Source: Candidatus Caldatribacterium californiense OP9-cSCG (GTDB lineage Bacteria > Atribacterota > Atribacteria > Atribacterales > Caldatribacteriaceae). Taken from it: 49,797 bases of DNA. A model generated the notes under the pieces. It did not search any database and was not told the origin of the DNA. It was given only the letters and a program-made list of their open reading frames with translations. The position numbers and the translations under genes are program-made. The stretch is taken from positions 1 through 49,797 of the forward strand of contig APKF01000177.1 in assembly GCA_000353875.1 (NCBI GenBank), given 5' to 3'. Below are positions 7,972 through 16,702 of this stretch, in pieces. Within the stretch, counting starts at the first letter, position 1; every line of letters starts with the position of its first letter.

Positions 7972-8292
7972 ATGAAGTACCGGGAAGTCCTCATGACACC
8001 TCAAAAACGTATTGCCCTTATCGCTCACGACAACAAAAAAGACGAACTCCTGGCCTGGGCAAGGTTCAACCGGGGAACCCTGTCGCAGCACAAGCTCTAC
8101 GCCACGGGGACAACAGGAGAAATCCTCGAGCGGGAACTCCATCTTCCTATCGTGAAACTCGAAAGCGGTCCTCTTGGAGGGGATCAGCAAATCGGGGCAA
8201 AAATCGCCGAGGGAGTAATAATGCATGAGGAGTACCGGCGTCTTGTTCCCGACTACTCGGCCTACCGTGAACGACTCAAGGTCAAAGAGTGA
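7972..8292 (+). CDS. mgsA: Methylglyoxal synthase with internal deletion
   Basis: Methylglyoxal synthase converts dihydroxyacetone phosphate to methylglyoxal and phosphate. Seen: the N-terminal IALIAHDNKK motif (His/Asp), YATGTTG phosphate loop, and SGPLGGDQQIGA with the catalytic Asp. The C-terminal end LVPDYSAYRERL also fits the family. However, the protein is only 106 residues against about 130-150. After GAKIAEG it jumps straight to VIMHEEYRR, so about 45 residues are missing in frame. That stretch normally holds the DPL and PHDPDV motifs (His98 and Asp101 in E. coli) and the ATAD segment. The product is therefore expected to be inactive, or the deletion is an assembly error. The start ATG follows GGGAGG (7958-7963) by eight bases. 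Confidence 0.85.
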   Translation: MKYREVLMTPQKRIALIAHDNKKDELLAWARFNRGTLSQHKLYATGTTGEILERELHLPIVKLESGPLGGDQQIGAKIAEGVIMHEEYRRLVPDYSAYRERLKVKE

Positions 8293-8304
8293 GGAGGGGA
8301 GAAC

Positions 8305-9534
8305 ATGCGGCTTCTTGGAACCGTTGTGACTCTGGCAGTCCTTGTGGTTGTCGTCTCGGGGTGTCTGGGAGGGTCGCTGCTGGCTACGGGTACCACATTT
8401 TCCTCCCAGACCTTCACCGAAGGGGTGAATGACTTCGGCCTTCGCCTCCTGAAAACCCTCTGGGAACGGGAGGGTGGCAACGTCTTCCTCTCCCCCACAA
8501 GCATCGCGCTGTGCCTTTCCATGGTGGCCCACGGTGCCCGTGGGGAAACCCAGAGGGAAATATACGAAACCCTGGGCCTTGCAGCGCTCACCCCTGAAGA
8601 GGTGAACAGGCAGAGTGCCCGTCTCGTTGGGACCCTGAACACCGCAAGTTCGGGTGTTACCCTGTACACGGCAAACGCCCTCTGGGCCCGGGAGGGCATC
8701 CCGTTTTACCAGACATACCTCGAAGACCTCAAAACGTACTACAGGGCCGAAGCGGAAACCGTTGATTTCACCGATCCTGCCACCATTCCCCGCATCAACC
8801 AGTGGGTGAGGGAGAAGACCCGGGGGACTATTCCCACCATCCTCGATCGCCTTCCGGAAAACGCCATCCTCGTTCTCCTCAACGCCACGTACTTCAAGGG
8901 AAAATGGGAAACGGCTTTTGACCCTGCCCACACGCAGAACCTCCCTTTCTTTCCCGAAAACGGCACTCCAAAAGACCTCCCCACTATGTGGCAGGAGGGC
9001 TCGTTCCTCTACCTCGAAACCGAAGGCTTCCAGGCCGTAAAACTCCCCTATGCCGATGAGCGGTTTAGCATGTACCTCTTTTTGCCCCGAAAACAGGACG
9101 GCCTTGGGGCATTCCTTGGAAAGCTCAGCGAAAGCGCCCTTGAGGGCTGGATTGCCACCATGGAAAAGCGGCAAGGAGAAATCTTCCTCCCCCGTTTCCG
9201 GGTAACCTTTGAGCGGGTGCTCAACGACATCCTCATCGCCCTGGGAATGGAGAACGTCTTCAATCCCTCCCGGGCAGACCTGAGTGGGATGCTCCCGGTA
9301 TCCCCCAGCGCCAATGCCTATCTCAGCGAGGTCAAACACAAGAGCTTCCTCGAGGTCAACGAAGAGGGGACCGAAGCCTCTGCGGTCACCTCAGGCATTA
9401 TTGCCATCACTGCCGTGCCGCTCCCCGGTGAGCGCTTCACCATGCGCGTGGACCACCCGTTCTTCCTCATCATCCGGGACGAAAGGGATGGAAGCGTGCT
9501 TTTTGCCGGAGCTATAGAGAATCCCGAGGGTTAG
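8305..9534 (+). CDS. Serpin-family protease inhibitor, predicted lipoprotein
   Basis: Suicide inhibitor of serine (or cysteine) proteases, 409 residues, the usual serpin length. N-terminus: hydrophobic signal and lipobox VVSGC (Cys about residue 20), so it is probably lipid-anchored outside the inner membrane. Serpin fold motifs include NVFLSPTSIALCLSMVAHGA, NATYFKGKWETAF, the breach region VKHKSFLEVNEEGTEA and the end DHPFFLIIRD...VLFAGAI. The reactive-loop hinge from about residue 353, EEGTEASAVTS, has small residues at the positions needed for loop insertion, so it should be inhibitory rather than a non-inhibitory relative. Counting from the hinge gives P1-P1-prime near Thr-Ala, but the distal loop is about five residues longer than in alpha-1-antitrypsin, so the P1 site is uncertain. 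Good Shine-Dalgarno GAGGAGGGG. Confidence 0.95.
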   Translation: MRLLGTVVTLAVLVVVVSGCLGGSLLATGTTFSSQTFTEGVNDFGLRLLKTLWEREGGNVFLSPTSIALCLSMVAHGARGETQREIYETLGLAALTPEEVNRQSARLVGTLNTASSGVTLYTANALWAREGIPFYQTYLEDLKTYYRAEAETVDFTDPATIPRINQWVREKTRGTIPTILDRLPENAILVLLNATYFKGKWETAFDPAHTQNLPFFPENGTPKDLPTMWQEGSFLYLETEGFQAVKLPYADERFSMYLFLPRKQDGLGAFLGKLSESALEGWIATMEKRQGEIFLPRFRVTFERVLNDILIALGMENVFNPSRADLSGMLPVSPSANAYLSEVKHKSFLEVNEEGTEASAVTSGIIAITAVPLPGERFTMRVDHPFFLIIRDERDGSVLFAGAIENPEG

Positions 9535-9735
9535 TAAAGCGAAGGGGCGCGCCTTTGTCGCCGGTACTTCCTGGGTTTTTACGAGCTGCCCCGTGCGTTG
9601 ATATTTCGATACCGGTGACGAAAAGCCTGCTGTTCAGGGTCACTGTTTGGGTTTCCTGTGCCGCTAAAAGGATGAGGTACGGTACGGGTTACTCGCTCTC
9701 CTCCGGTACCGGGAAGAGATTGGAGCAATCACGGC

Positions 9736-9764
9736 TTTACTCTCAATGGAGTAACCGGTACAAT
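9736..9764 (+). promoter_or_regulatory. Promoter with inverted repeat, DUF523 gene
   Basis: TTTACT (9736-9741), 17 bases, TACAAT (9759-9764). Within the -35 and spacer lies a perfect inverted repeat TTACTC-N6-GAGTAA (9737-9754), a possible operator. Initiation near 9771 would place the mRNA end almost on the GTG at 9773. The remaining intergenic sequence from 9535 contains several CCGGTAC-like motifs but no gene I believe. Confidence 0.55.
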
Positions 9765-9772
9765 GGAGCAAA

Positions 9773-10789
9773 GTGTTTTCTCAAGAACTCCGGATTATGG
9801 CCGAGGCTTTCTGGAACCGGGACTTCCCAAGGCCCAGAATCGTGGTGAGCCAGTGTCTCGGGTTTGCTCCCTGCCGGTACGATGGAGCAATCATCGAGGA
9901 TGCTTTTGTCCGGGAGCTTGAACCCTTCGTTGAATTCATCCCGGTGTGCCCTGAGGTTGCTATTGGACTTGGGGTCCCCCGAAAACCCATCCGCATCGTC
10001 CTCAAAGGCGGAGAACGACGCCTCCTTCAGGAGGAAACCACAAAGGACCTTACAGAGGTGATGGAGCATTTTTCAGAAACGTTCCTCACCCTCCAGGGGG
10101 TTCACGGATTCATCCTCAAGGCAAAATCCCCCTCCTGTGGTCTCAGGGACGTGAAAATCCATGCCCCTTCAGGGAAAGTCCTTGCCCTGGGGAACGGGAT
10201 GTTCGCCGAAGCGGTGCTCAGGAAATACCCCTACCTTGCCATTGAAAGCGAAAAGCGTCTTGAGAACCTGGCCATCCGTGAGCATTTCCTGGAGAAGGTC
10301 TTCGCCCTCGCTGACCTTGAAGAAACGCTCAGGGCGAAATCTCCAGGGAAACTCGTGGATTTCCATACCCGATACAAGCTCTTCCTCCTTGCCCACCACC
10401 AGAGAGAAACGCAGCTTTTAGGGAAGATCGTCGCCCGGGTTTCTGAAAACGTGGACGAGGCTTTTACCGCCTATGCGACCCACTTCCTCCAGGCAATCCG
10501 GCGTGCCATGAACCGAAGACTCGTCACAAACGTCCTGTACCATGTCCTCGGCTACTTCAAGGACAAAATCACCCCGCAGGAAAAAGCTTTCTTCCTGCAT
10601 CTTCTTGAGGAATTCCGAAGGGGTACCATCCCCCTTCTTGTCCTCACAAGCCTTGTGGAATCGTGGGTTTTGCGCTTTGAAGAACCGTATCTCCTGCGTC
10701 AGGTCTTTTTCCGCCCGTATCCCGAAGCCCTGCGACCAAAGGAATTCCAGGACCTCCTTCCAGAACGGGACTTCTGGAAAACCTCCTAA
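9773..10789 (+). CDS. DUF523-DUF1722 fusion protein (YbgA-like)
   Basis: Two-domain protein of 338 residues. The N-terminal DUF523 domain has the Cys motifs VVSQCLGFAPCRYDG, VCPEVAIGLGVPR and KAKSPSCGL. DUF523 homologues include the [4Fe-4S] thiouracil desulfidase TudS, so an iron-sulfur cluster is plausible here. The C-terminal DUF1722 domain (YbgA type) starts near DFHTRYKLFLLAHHQRE. This fusion is widespread but its role is not established. GTG at 9773 follows GGAG by four bases, and ATG at 9797 is an alternative. Its stop overlaps the stop codon of the convergent DJ-1 gene. Confidence 0.85.
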   Translation: MFSQELRIMAEAFWNRDFPRPRIVVSQCLGFAPCRYDGAIIEDAFVRELEPFVEFIPVCPEVAIGLGVPRKPIRIVLKGGERRLLQEETTKDLTEVMEHFSETFLTLQGVHGFILKAKSPSCGLRDVKIHAPSGKVLALGNGMFAEAVLRKYPYLAIESEKRLENLAIREHFLEKVFALADLEETLRAKSPGKLVDFHTRYKLFLLAHHQRETQLLGKIVARVSENVDEAFTAYATHFLQAIRRAMNRRLVTNVLYHVLGYFKDKITPQEKAFFLHLLEEFRRGTIPLLVLTSLVESWVLRFEEPYLLRQVFFRPYPEALRPKEFQDLLPERDFWKTS

Positions 10790-12078
10790 GAAGAGCGCAA
10801 AAGCGCCTCAGTCATCGCATCCATGAATTCTGGGACGTCATCGGGAACCCTCCCGGTGACGATTCGTCCATCAACGACTGCAGACCACTCAAAGCTGTAG
10901 GTCCCACCCATGATGGGCACCGCGTCTTTACAGGCCAGCCACCCGGCGCTTTTCTTCCCCTCAAGAATCCCTGCAGCCGCCAGCGCAATGGGTGCATGGC
11001 ATATCCCGGCAACAATCTTCCCCGCGTCGTAGACCCTCCGGAGAAAGTCAAGAGGCGTCTCAGCCACAATGCAGTTCCAGGGGCAGAAAGCCCCCGGTAC
11101 CATCACCAGGTCCAAATCGTCCGGGGCAATCTCTCCCAGGGGAGCCACAGTGTAGTACCCCCTGGGAACTTCCTGCAGGGGAACGGAGACCCCGAAGTTC
11201 CCCACAACAACGTCAAGACCAAGGAGAGGGGGCCGGGATCGAACGGGGGCCTGGAACGTCCCGAGGCACACCTCTGCTCCCCGAAAGAGGAACTCAAGAA
11301 CCGGAACTACGAGCTCCACATCCTCAAAGTCCTCCCCGGCTACAATGACCACCCGTTTTCCCCTGAGGATGTTCTCTCGCTCATCGGAAAAAGCAGGGTC
11401 AAAGTACCGGCAGAGCCAGCGAACAAACCGTGGGGTATCCACGGTGTCCCGGGCGGTGAGAATATTCCCATCAAGCACCACCGGGGCATCTTCAAACACC
11501 TTCATCCGGCGCAGTAACAACGATACCACCTTGCTCCCTGTGGCCCGCCTGCCCTGGAGGAGCCCGGCACTGATGAGGGTGAGACCACCGTCACCTATGG
11601 CTCCAACGAGTGCTCCACGCTCGTACAGAGCCTGGAGGAAGCGAATCACCTCATTCTCGGTCATCATGACGTCGGCGGAGTGACCTCCAAGGACCACGAG
11701 GGCGTCGTACTCTTCCGGTCTTGCTTCTCTCAGAGGCCTGAAACCGTACCGGTTAGGGCTTATCGTGGGAATGGGGTCGACGCTCATGTCCCACATTCCG
11801 GTGACCCCTTTCCCCTTCACATGGGGTCGGGTGAATTTCCAGGTCACCCAGTCAACGAGAAGGAACTCGGGCCAACCTCCGAATTCGCTCAGGTACTCGG
11901 CAAGGTAGTACGCCTGGAAATCGCTGAACTCGCTGGCCACAAGAAGGCCGACACGCTTCCCCACAAGGGGGCCCTGGGGTTTCTTCTTCCCCGCATGAAA
12001 ACCCTCCCAGAACAAGACCCCATCGCGCTCCACAATACTTACCCCGGTCCTTCTGGCAACCTCAAGGAAAGAGGACAT
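10786..12078 (-). CDS. Tandem DJ-1/PfpI-domain protein
   Basis: Two fused DJ-1/PfpI (class I glutamine amidotransferase-like) domains, about 430 residues. Domain 2 keeps the catalytic layout: acidic residue in AGEDFEDVELVVP, then AGICHAPIAL with the nucleophile-elbow Cys and adjacent His. Domain 1 begins RVGLLVASEFSDFQAYYL and has GAIGDGGLTL where the elbow should be, so its Cys is replaced by Gly and it is probably not catalytic. Likely roles include peptidase, deglycase or glyoxalase-like activity; the neighbouring methylglyoxal synthase makes the last worth noting but proves nothing. The ATG at 12078 is six bases after GGGAGGTG and is preferred over ATG 12099. Confidence 0.85.
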   Translation of the reverse strand: MSSFLEVARRTGVSIVERDGVLFWEGFHAGKKKPQGPLVGKRVGLLVASEFSDFQAYYLAEYLSEFGGWPEFLLVDWVTWKFTRPHVKGKGVTGMWDMSVDPIPTISPNRYGFRPLREARPEEYDALVVLGGHSADVMMTENEVIRFLQALYERGALVGAIGDGGLTLISAGLLQGRRATGSKVVSLLLRRMKVFEDAPVVLDGNILTARDTVDTPRFVRWLCRYFDPAFSDERENILRGKRVVIVAGEDFEDVELVVPVLEFLFRGAEVCLGTFQAPVRSRPPLLGLDVVVGNFGVSVPLQEVPRGYYTVAPLGEIAPDDLDLVMVPGAFCPWNCIVAETPLDFLRRVYDAGKIVAGICHAPIALAAAGILEGKKSAGWLACKDAVPIMGGTYSFEWSAVVDGRIVTGRVPDDVPEFMDAMTEALLRSS

Positions 12079-12163
12079 CCATCTCACCTCCCTCACCATA
12101 AAAGACCAGAGAAATGCCAGAACCTTCCTTGCAAAACCCTCCCCTTCGAAGCTCCAAATCCCC

Positions 12164-12192
12164 TTGAAAATCCGAAAAAACCGTGGTATGAT
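12164..12192 (+). promoter_or_regulatory. Promoter of tRNA-Gln
   Basis: TTGAAA (12164-12169), 17 bases, TATGAT (12187-12192). Predicted start near 12199, about eight bases before the mature tRNA end. Confidence 0.75.
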
Positions 12193-12206
12193 ACCTTTGC
12201 TCCTGC

Positions 12207-12280
12207 TGAGAGGTCGTCTAAGGGTAGGACACGTGACTCTGGATCACGTAGTGGTGGTTCGAATCCACCCCTCTCAGCCA
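12207..12280 (+). tRNA. tRNA-Gln (anticodon CTG)
   Basis: Cloverleaf is complete: acceptor TGAGAGG with CCTCTCA, D-arm GTCT/GGAC, anticodon stem CGTGA/TCACG with loop CTCTGGA (anticodon CTG), T-arm GGTGG-TTCGAAT-CCACC, and encoded CCA. It is followed directly by TTTTCTTTTT. The final seven bases overlap, on the other strand, the stop codon region of the downstream TolC gene. Confidence 0.95.
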
Positions 12281-13380
12281 TTTTCTTTTTCTGCCTCTTT
12301 TTTCGGAGCGAGCCTCCCCCGCTCTTCGAGGTCCGCCCCTAAAGCGTTATAGAACTTTGCCCGGGCGATGTGGTAGTCAAAGAGCGCCTGGAGGTAATCG
12401 CTTTCCGCCTTGTAAAGGTCGTTCTGCGCCTCAAGAAGATCAAGGAGCGTGATGACCCCCGCATCGAACCGGGCCTGCTGAACGGCAAGGGTCTCCCGTG
12501 CCACCTCGAGGTTCTTCCGAGCGATGGGGACGCTCTTCAAAGCAGCGAGGAGGTCCGAAAACTTCTGCTCCACCTCGAGGATAATCGACTCTCTGGTGTT
12601 CTCAAGCTCTTCTTTCGCCACCTCAAGATTCACCCTGGCCTTTTCCCGCTCCAGCGCAGGGGTATAGGAGGTTACCACTGCGAGCTCTTTCTGGCGCAGG
12701 GCGAGGGTCTCCTCTTTCTCCTTAACCTCCGGTCGGTGGAGCAAAGCATACTGGATGCAGGCATCGCGATCGAGCTCTTCGGGCTCAAAGGAGAGATCCG
12801 TCGAGAGAGTAAAGTTCGCCTCAAGCCCCTGCCCCAGGATGCTCCCCAGATGCATTCGGGAAAGGGCGAGGTTTCGCTCGGCCCTCTCCACCTCAAGGCG
12901 AGCTCGGTCAACCTCGAGTTCATTCCGGAGTACATCGATTTTTGCCACAACACCCAGGGAGAACCTGGTCCGGGTGTCCTCAAGCTGTTTCTCAAGCCGG
13001 GCGAGGTTCTCCCGTGCAAGACTTAGAGCCCGTTCTGCCCTGAGGACGTTGTAGTACGCCTCTTCAATGCTGAGGGCAAGCTGCATGCGCTGCAGGGCGA
13101 AATTCCTTTGTGCGCTTTGCCAGGTGTTCTCAAGCCGAAGCTCAGAGACCACTGAGGGGTTCAGGAGAAGGTTAGCCTTCCCCTCCCTGTACTGCAGTTC
13201 CTGAACCTTCAGGGATAACTCAGCAAGGCGAATCGTTCGGCTTTTCCGAAGGCCAAGTTCAATCGCCTCTTTGAGCGATAGAGATGGCGGAGTCTTCGCC
13301 TCCTCCCCAAAGACCAGTCCCACACCCCAAAGGACAGTGAACACCAGAATCGCGAGAATTCCCAAAATCCTTGCCTTCAT
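12274..13380 (-). CDS. TolC-family outer membrane efflux protein (second)
   Basis: Outer-membrane/periplasmic tunnel protein, about 368 residues, slightly short for TolC. It has a signal peptide (ILGILAILVFTVLWGVGLVFG), then long amphipathic helices rich in Glu, Arg and Leu, with the internal TolC duplication visible: a repeat begins SLKEAIELGLRKSRTIRLAE and another around RARLEVERAERNLALSR; the conserved RFDAGVITLLDLLEAQNDLY motif is near the C-terminus. Last gene of the efflux operon. Start: AAGGAGGG precedes ATG 13380 by six bases; ATG 13386 abuts the ribosome site. Its stop codon lies inside the antisense of the tRNA-Gln 3-prime end. Confidence 0.9.
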   Translation of the reverse strand: MKARILGILAILVFTVLWGVGLVFGEEAKTPPSLSLKEAIELGLRKSRTIRLAELSLKVQELQYREGKANLLLNPSVVSELRLENTWQSAQRNFALQRMQLALSIEEAYYNVLRAERALSLARENLARLEKQLEDTRTRFSLGVVAKIDVLRNELEVDRARLEVERAERNLALSRMHLGSILGQGLEANFTLSTDLSFEPEELDRDACIQYALLHRPEVKEKEETLALRQKELAVVTSYTPALEREKARVNLEVAKEELENTRESIILEVEQKFSDLLAALKSVPIARKNLEVARETLAVQQARFDAGVITLLDLLEAQNDLYKAESDYLQALFDYHIARAKFYNALGADLEERGRLAPKKEAEKENG

Positions 13381-13394
13381 ACCCATCCCTCCTT

Positions 13395-14612
13395 CTACTC
13401 GTAACGGAGTGCCGTAATGGGGTCGAGACGACTCGCCCTCCGGGCCGGATATATCCCGAAAAAGAGCCCAACAGCCAGAGAAACCGAGAGGGCCAGGACC
13501 ATGACCTGCGGCGAGAGCACAAAGGGGAACTGAGAGAAGGACGCCATGGTCCTGCCGGCAAGAATCCCAAGAACCAGCCCCACCACTCCTCCCACAAGGC
13601 TCAAAAATGAAGACTCCAGGAGGAACTGCAAGAGGATATCCCGGGGTTTTGCCCCGATAGCCTTGCGAAGCCCAATCTCTCGGGTTCTTTCCGCCACAGA
13701 AACGAGCATGATGTTCATGATGCCGATTCCTCCCACAAGGAGCGAAATGCCGGCGATGACCGCAAGGAAAAGTGTTACGGTCCCCGTCACGCTCTCCACG
13801 GTCTCCAGAAGGTCCTGCTGGTTCAGGATGGAGAACTGTTCAGGGTCCCCAATTTTCCTCCTGAAGAAATCGGAAAGCCACTGCGACACAAGGGGGATGT
13901 TCTCCTTATCATCTACCTGGACAATGATGTTCCGGAGATACCGGTCTCCCGTGAGGTACTGCCGGAACGTCGTGAGGGGGATGAACACCTGGTTCCCCAG
14001 ATCCTGGCCGCCCATGGTCTTCGGCTCAAGCACTCCCACTACGGTAAAAATCGTCCGTCCGACCCGGATTGAGGCCCCCACCGCAAGGAGGGGATCCCCA
14101 AAAAGGTCCTGGGCCACCGTGTGTCCCAAAATCGCCACTTTCCGGGAATAGGAGTAATCGTACCCGCTGAAGGAGCGACCACCAAGGAGCATGAAGTTAC
14201 GAATTTCCAGTAACTCCGGCGTTGTCCCCACCACGTTCACGAAAACGCTTTCCCGGGCAAAAGTCACGGGCAGGCTGGTCGTTGCCTCCGTCGTTACCGC
14301 CCGAATGCCGGGGAAGGGAGTGGCCCGGAGTTCCTGAAAGTACTCATACTTGAGGACGTTTCCCCCTCCCCGGGCCATGAACATCCCCATGGGTCCTGCA
14401 CCCTGGCGAACCCTCCCAGGAATGACGGTGAGGATGTTCGAGCCGAGGCTGCTTATTTGATCCACAATCTGTGCCCGCATACCCTGCCCGAGGCTCACCA
14501 TGGCGACGACGCTTGCCACCCCGATGATGACCCCAAGCATGGTGAGGAAGGACCGGAGCTTGTTGGCTAAAAGATTGAACAGCGCGGTCTGAAAGCTCTC
14601 CGAGAAGTTCAT
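13395..14612 (-). CDS. MacB-type ABC transporter permease
   Basis: Inner-membrane subunit of a mechanotransmission-type ABC exporter, 405 residues. Topology matches MacB: an N-terminal helix ([22 protein letters not shown]), a large periplasmic domain of about 230 residues, then three C-terminal helices with the FtsX core ([20 protein letters not shown], followed by LRKAIGA). E. coli MacB has the ATPase fused; here it is separate. The ATG overlaps the ATPase stop as ATGA. With the MacA-like adaptor and two TolC proteins it should form a tripartite pump for drugs, peptides, siderophores or lipoproteins; the substrate is not readable. Confidence 0.92.
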   Translation of the reverse strand: MNFSESFQTALFNLLANKLRSFLTMLGVIIGVASVVAMVSLGQGMRAQIVDQISSLGSNILTVIPGRVRQGAGPMGMFMARGGGNVLKYEYFQELRATPFPGIRAVTTEATTSLPVTFARESVFVNVVGTTPELLEIRNFMLLGGRSFSGYDYSYSRKVAILGHTVAQDLFGDPLLAVGASIRVGRTIFTVVGVLEPKTMGGQDLGNQVFIPLTTFRQYLTGDRYLRNIIVQVDDKENIPLVSQWLSDFFRRKIGDPEQFSILNQQDLLETVESVTGTVTLFLAVIAGISLLVGGIGIMNIMLVSVAERTREIGLRKAIGAKPRDILLQFLLESSFLSLVGGVVGLVLGILAGRTMASFSQFPFVLSPQVMVLALSVSLAVGLFFGIYPARRASRLDPITALRYE

Positions 14613-15364
14613 CCTGCTTCCTCCAGCAAATTCCGCTGCCTTTTGAGCTCCTCAAGGAGCTGACGGGCGTCAATACGGTCGGTGACGTCTTCGTTTTTGA
14701 GAATCCTTCCATCCCGGAAGTGGATGACCCGGCGGGCGTGCTGGGCAATGTCCCGCTCGTGAGTCACAAGGATGATGGTCCGCCCCTCTTCGTTGAGTTC
14801 CTGGAAAATGCTCATGATCTCCTCTCCCGAGAGGGTATCGAGATTCCCCGTGGGCTCATCGGCAAGGATGATGGCCGGATCGTTCACCAGCGCCCGGGCA
14901 ATGGCTACCCGCTGCATCTGTCCTCCCGAGAGCTCATTCGGCCGGTGGTGCATTCTCTCCCCAAGGCCTACCCGCTCAAGGAGGTCCCGGACCCTCCGGA
15001 CCCGGATGCTCTTTGGCACCGAAGCGTAGAGGAGGGGGAGTTCCACGTTCTGGAAAGCGGTGAGGCGTGGCAAGAGATGGAAATTCTGGAAAACAAAACC
15101 GATTTTCCGGTTCCGGATTTCGGCAAGCTGATTCTCCCGCAGGGAAGAAACCTCAACACCGTCGAGGACATACCGACCGCCTGTTGGGGTGTCAAGGCAT
15201 CCCAGGATGTTCATAAGGGTGGTTTTGCCCGAGCCCGAGGGACCCATGATGGCAATGAACTCCCCGGGATGCACCTCAAAGGTCACCCCCTGGAGCGCCC
15301 GAACCTCCACTTTCCCCGTGCGGTACACCTTGACCAGGTTCTCAACACGGATGATGGGTTGCAC
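14609..15364 (-). CDS. MacB/LolD-type ABC transporter ATPase
   Basis: Cytoplasmic ATPase of the efflux pump, 251 residues. Walker [11 protein letters not shown]-loop [10 protein letters not shown], signature [16 protein letters not shown], Walker [14 protein letters not shown], and H-loop VTHERD are all intact. The extended signature helix and TGNLD are typical of the MacB/LolD/FtsE group. It begins nine bases after the adaptor stop codon and ends in an ATGA overlap with the permease. Confidence 0.95.
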   Translation of the reverse strand: MQPIIRVENLVKVYRTGKVEVRALQGVTFEVHPGEFIAIMGPSGSGKTTLMNILGCLDTPTGGRYVLDGVEVSSLRENQLAEIRNRKIGFVFQNFHLLPRLTAFQNVELPLLYASVPKSIRVRRVRDLLERVGLGERMHHRPNELSGGQMQRVAIARALVNDPAIILADEPTGNLDTLSGEEIMSIFQELNEEGRTIILVTHERDIAQHARRVIHFRDGRILKNEDVTDRIDARQLLEELKRQRNLLEEAG

Positions 15365-15373
15365 TTTCTGGGT

Positions 15374-16702
15374 TCACCGTCCCGGTGGAGGACCCTGAGG
15401 AGCCGGGCCTACGCGAATCTGCACGTCCCTCTGGGTACCCCCTGAGGTGCTCGAAGGAGAAACCCCTGCACCCTCCGGCGGGGTCACAAAAACCTCCTCA
15501 CCCTCCTGAAGTCCTTCCATGACCTCAACAAAAGCGTCGTTCCGAATCCCAAGGACCACTGCCCTGCGCTCGGGCTGTCCCTGGGCATTCTTCACGAAGA
15601 CAAAGGTTTTTTCTCCCTCCTCTTTCACCGCACTTGCCGGAACAAGCAGGGCGTTCTCCTTTTCCTGAATGATAATCTCCACATTGGCCGTCATCCCCGC
15701 CCGAAGGAGGTTGTCGGGATTCGCCAAGTGCACCGTAGTGTCATAAGTCACCACGTTCTCGCTGGTTTTCCCCTGGTAGGCCACCGCCACAACCTGACCC
15801 TCAAAAGTTTTCCCGGGGAAGGCATCAAGGGTAATCCGGGCAGTTTGCCCAATCCGTACCTTGGGGATGTCCACCTCGTTCACCGGAACGTCCACCTTCA
15901 TCGTTGAGAGGTCAGCAACCACCACAGGGGTTGTCCCTCCCGAAGCGCTGGTGCCGCTTGAAACGAAATCGCCCTCCTCAACGTTCACCTCAAGGACGAT
16001 TCCCTTAAGAGGAGAACGAATCTCGGCCTTTTCAATTCGCCGTTCCACCGAACGCAGAGAGGCTTCGATTTCTTCAATCCGCGCCTTTACCCGCTCCACG
16101 TCTTCTCTCTTTGGCTTCCTCTTCGTCTCCTCAAGCTCTGCCCTTGCCACGGCAAGAGCCTTCTCCCTTTTCGTCACCTCGTTTCGGCTGGCTTCGAGCT
16201 CTTCCTGGGATATGGCTCCCGAGGCAAAGAGCCGTTCATTCCGGGCAAGAGTTTTCTTTGCTTCCTCATACGCCAGAAGGGCCTCCGTATACTGGGCCTC
16301 TTTTGAGCGGAGCTCCACCTCAGTCGGCCCGGAAAGCAACTCCTCAAGGTCGACCTGGGCTGATTTGAGCTGCGCCAGAATCTGCGAGCGGGTGATTTCA
16401 AGGTCTTCGGTGTCCAGGCGAAGTAGCACCTGGCCCTTTTCAACGCTCTCCCCTTCCCTAACGAGGACCTCCGCAACTTTTCCGCTCTCCTCCGCAATAA
16501 TCGAGACCTTCGAGAGCGGCTCAAGGGTGCCGAGTTCCGATACCGTATCGGCAATCCTCCCCCGTCGCACGGGAACGGTCTGAGAAGATGCAACGGTTTT
16601 CTGCTTCGCCTGAGAGCCCCTCTGCCCCTGCTGGGGAAAACATCCACCGAGAAATACAGCGAAAAGAACAAGGGCAACAAAGAGTACTACGACTTTTTTC
16701 AT
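15374..16702 (-). CDS. Efflux adaptor, MacA/HlyD-type periplasmic subunit
   Basis: Membrane-fusion protein of 442 residues that links the ABC exporter to TolC. N-terminal signal with lipobox FLGGC (Cys about residue 21), suggesting a lipoprotein. Then a lipoyl half-motif (KVSIIAEESGKVAEVLVREGESV), a long Glu/Lys/Arg-rich coiled-coil hairpin, the second lipoyl half (SPLKGIVLEVNVEEGDFV), a beta-barrel and a membrane-proximal domain (LRAGMTANVEIIIQEKENALLVPASAV). The C-terminal tail is Pro/Gly-rich. ATGA overlap with the preceding TolC gene. Confidence 0.92.
   Translation of the reverse strand: MKKVVVLFVALVLFAVFLGGCFPQQGQRGSQAKQKTVASSQTVPVRRGRIADTVSELGTLEPLSKVSIIAEESGKVAEVLVREGESVEKGQVLLRLDTEDLEITRSQILAQLKSAQVDLEELLSGPTEVELRSKEAQYTEALLAYEEAKKTLARNERLFASGAISQEELEASRNEVTKREKALAVARAELEETKRKPKREDVERVKARIEEIEASLRSVERRIEKAEIRSPLKGIVLEVNVEEGDFVSSGTSASGGTTPVVVADLSTMKVDVPVNEVDIPKVRIGQTARITLDAFPGKTFEGQVVAVAYQGKTSENVVTYDTTVHLANPDNLLRAGMTANVEIIIQEKENALLVPASAVKEEGEKTFVFVKNAQGQPERRAVVLGIRNDAFVEVMEGLQEGEEVFVTPPEGAGVSPSSTSGGTQRDVQIRVGPAPQGPPPGR

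Noticed and set aside
7900-9339. Long minus-strand extension of the TPR frame across methylglyoxal synthase and serpin
   Set aside because: Antisense shadow of two well supported plus-strand genes; TPR similarity begins only at the ATG at 7899.
9555-9848. Plus-strand frame of 97 residues after the serpin
   Set aside because: TTG start, no recognizable family, and it overlaps the DUF523 gene in another frame.
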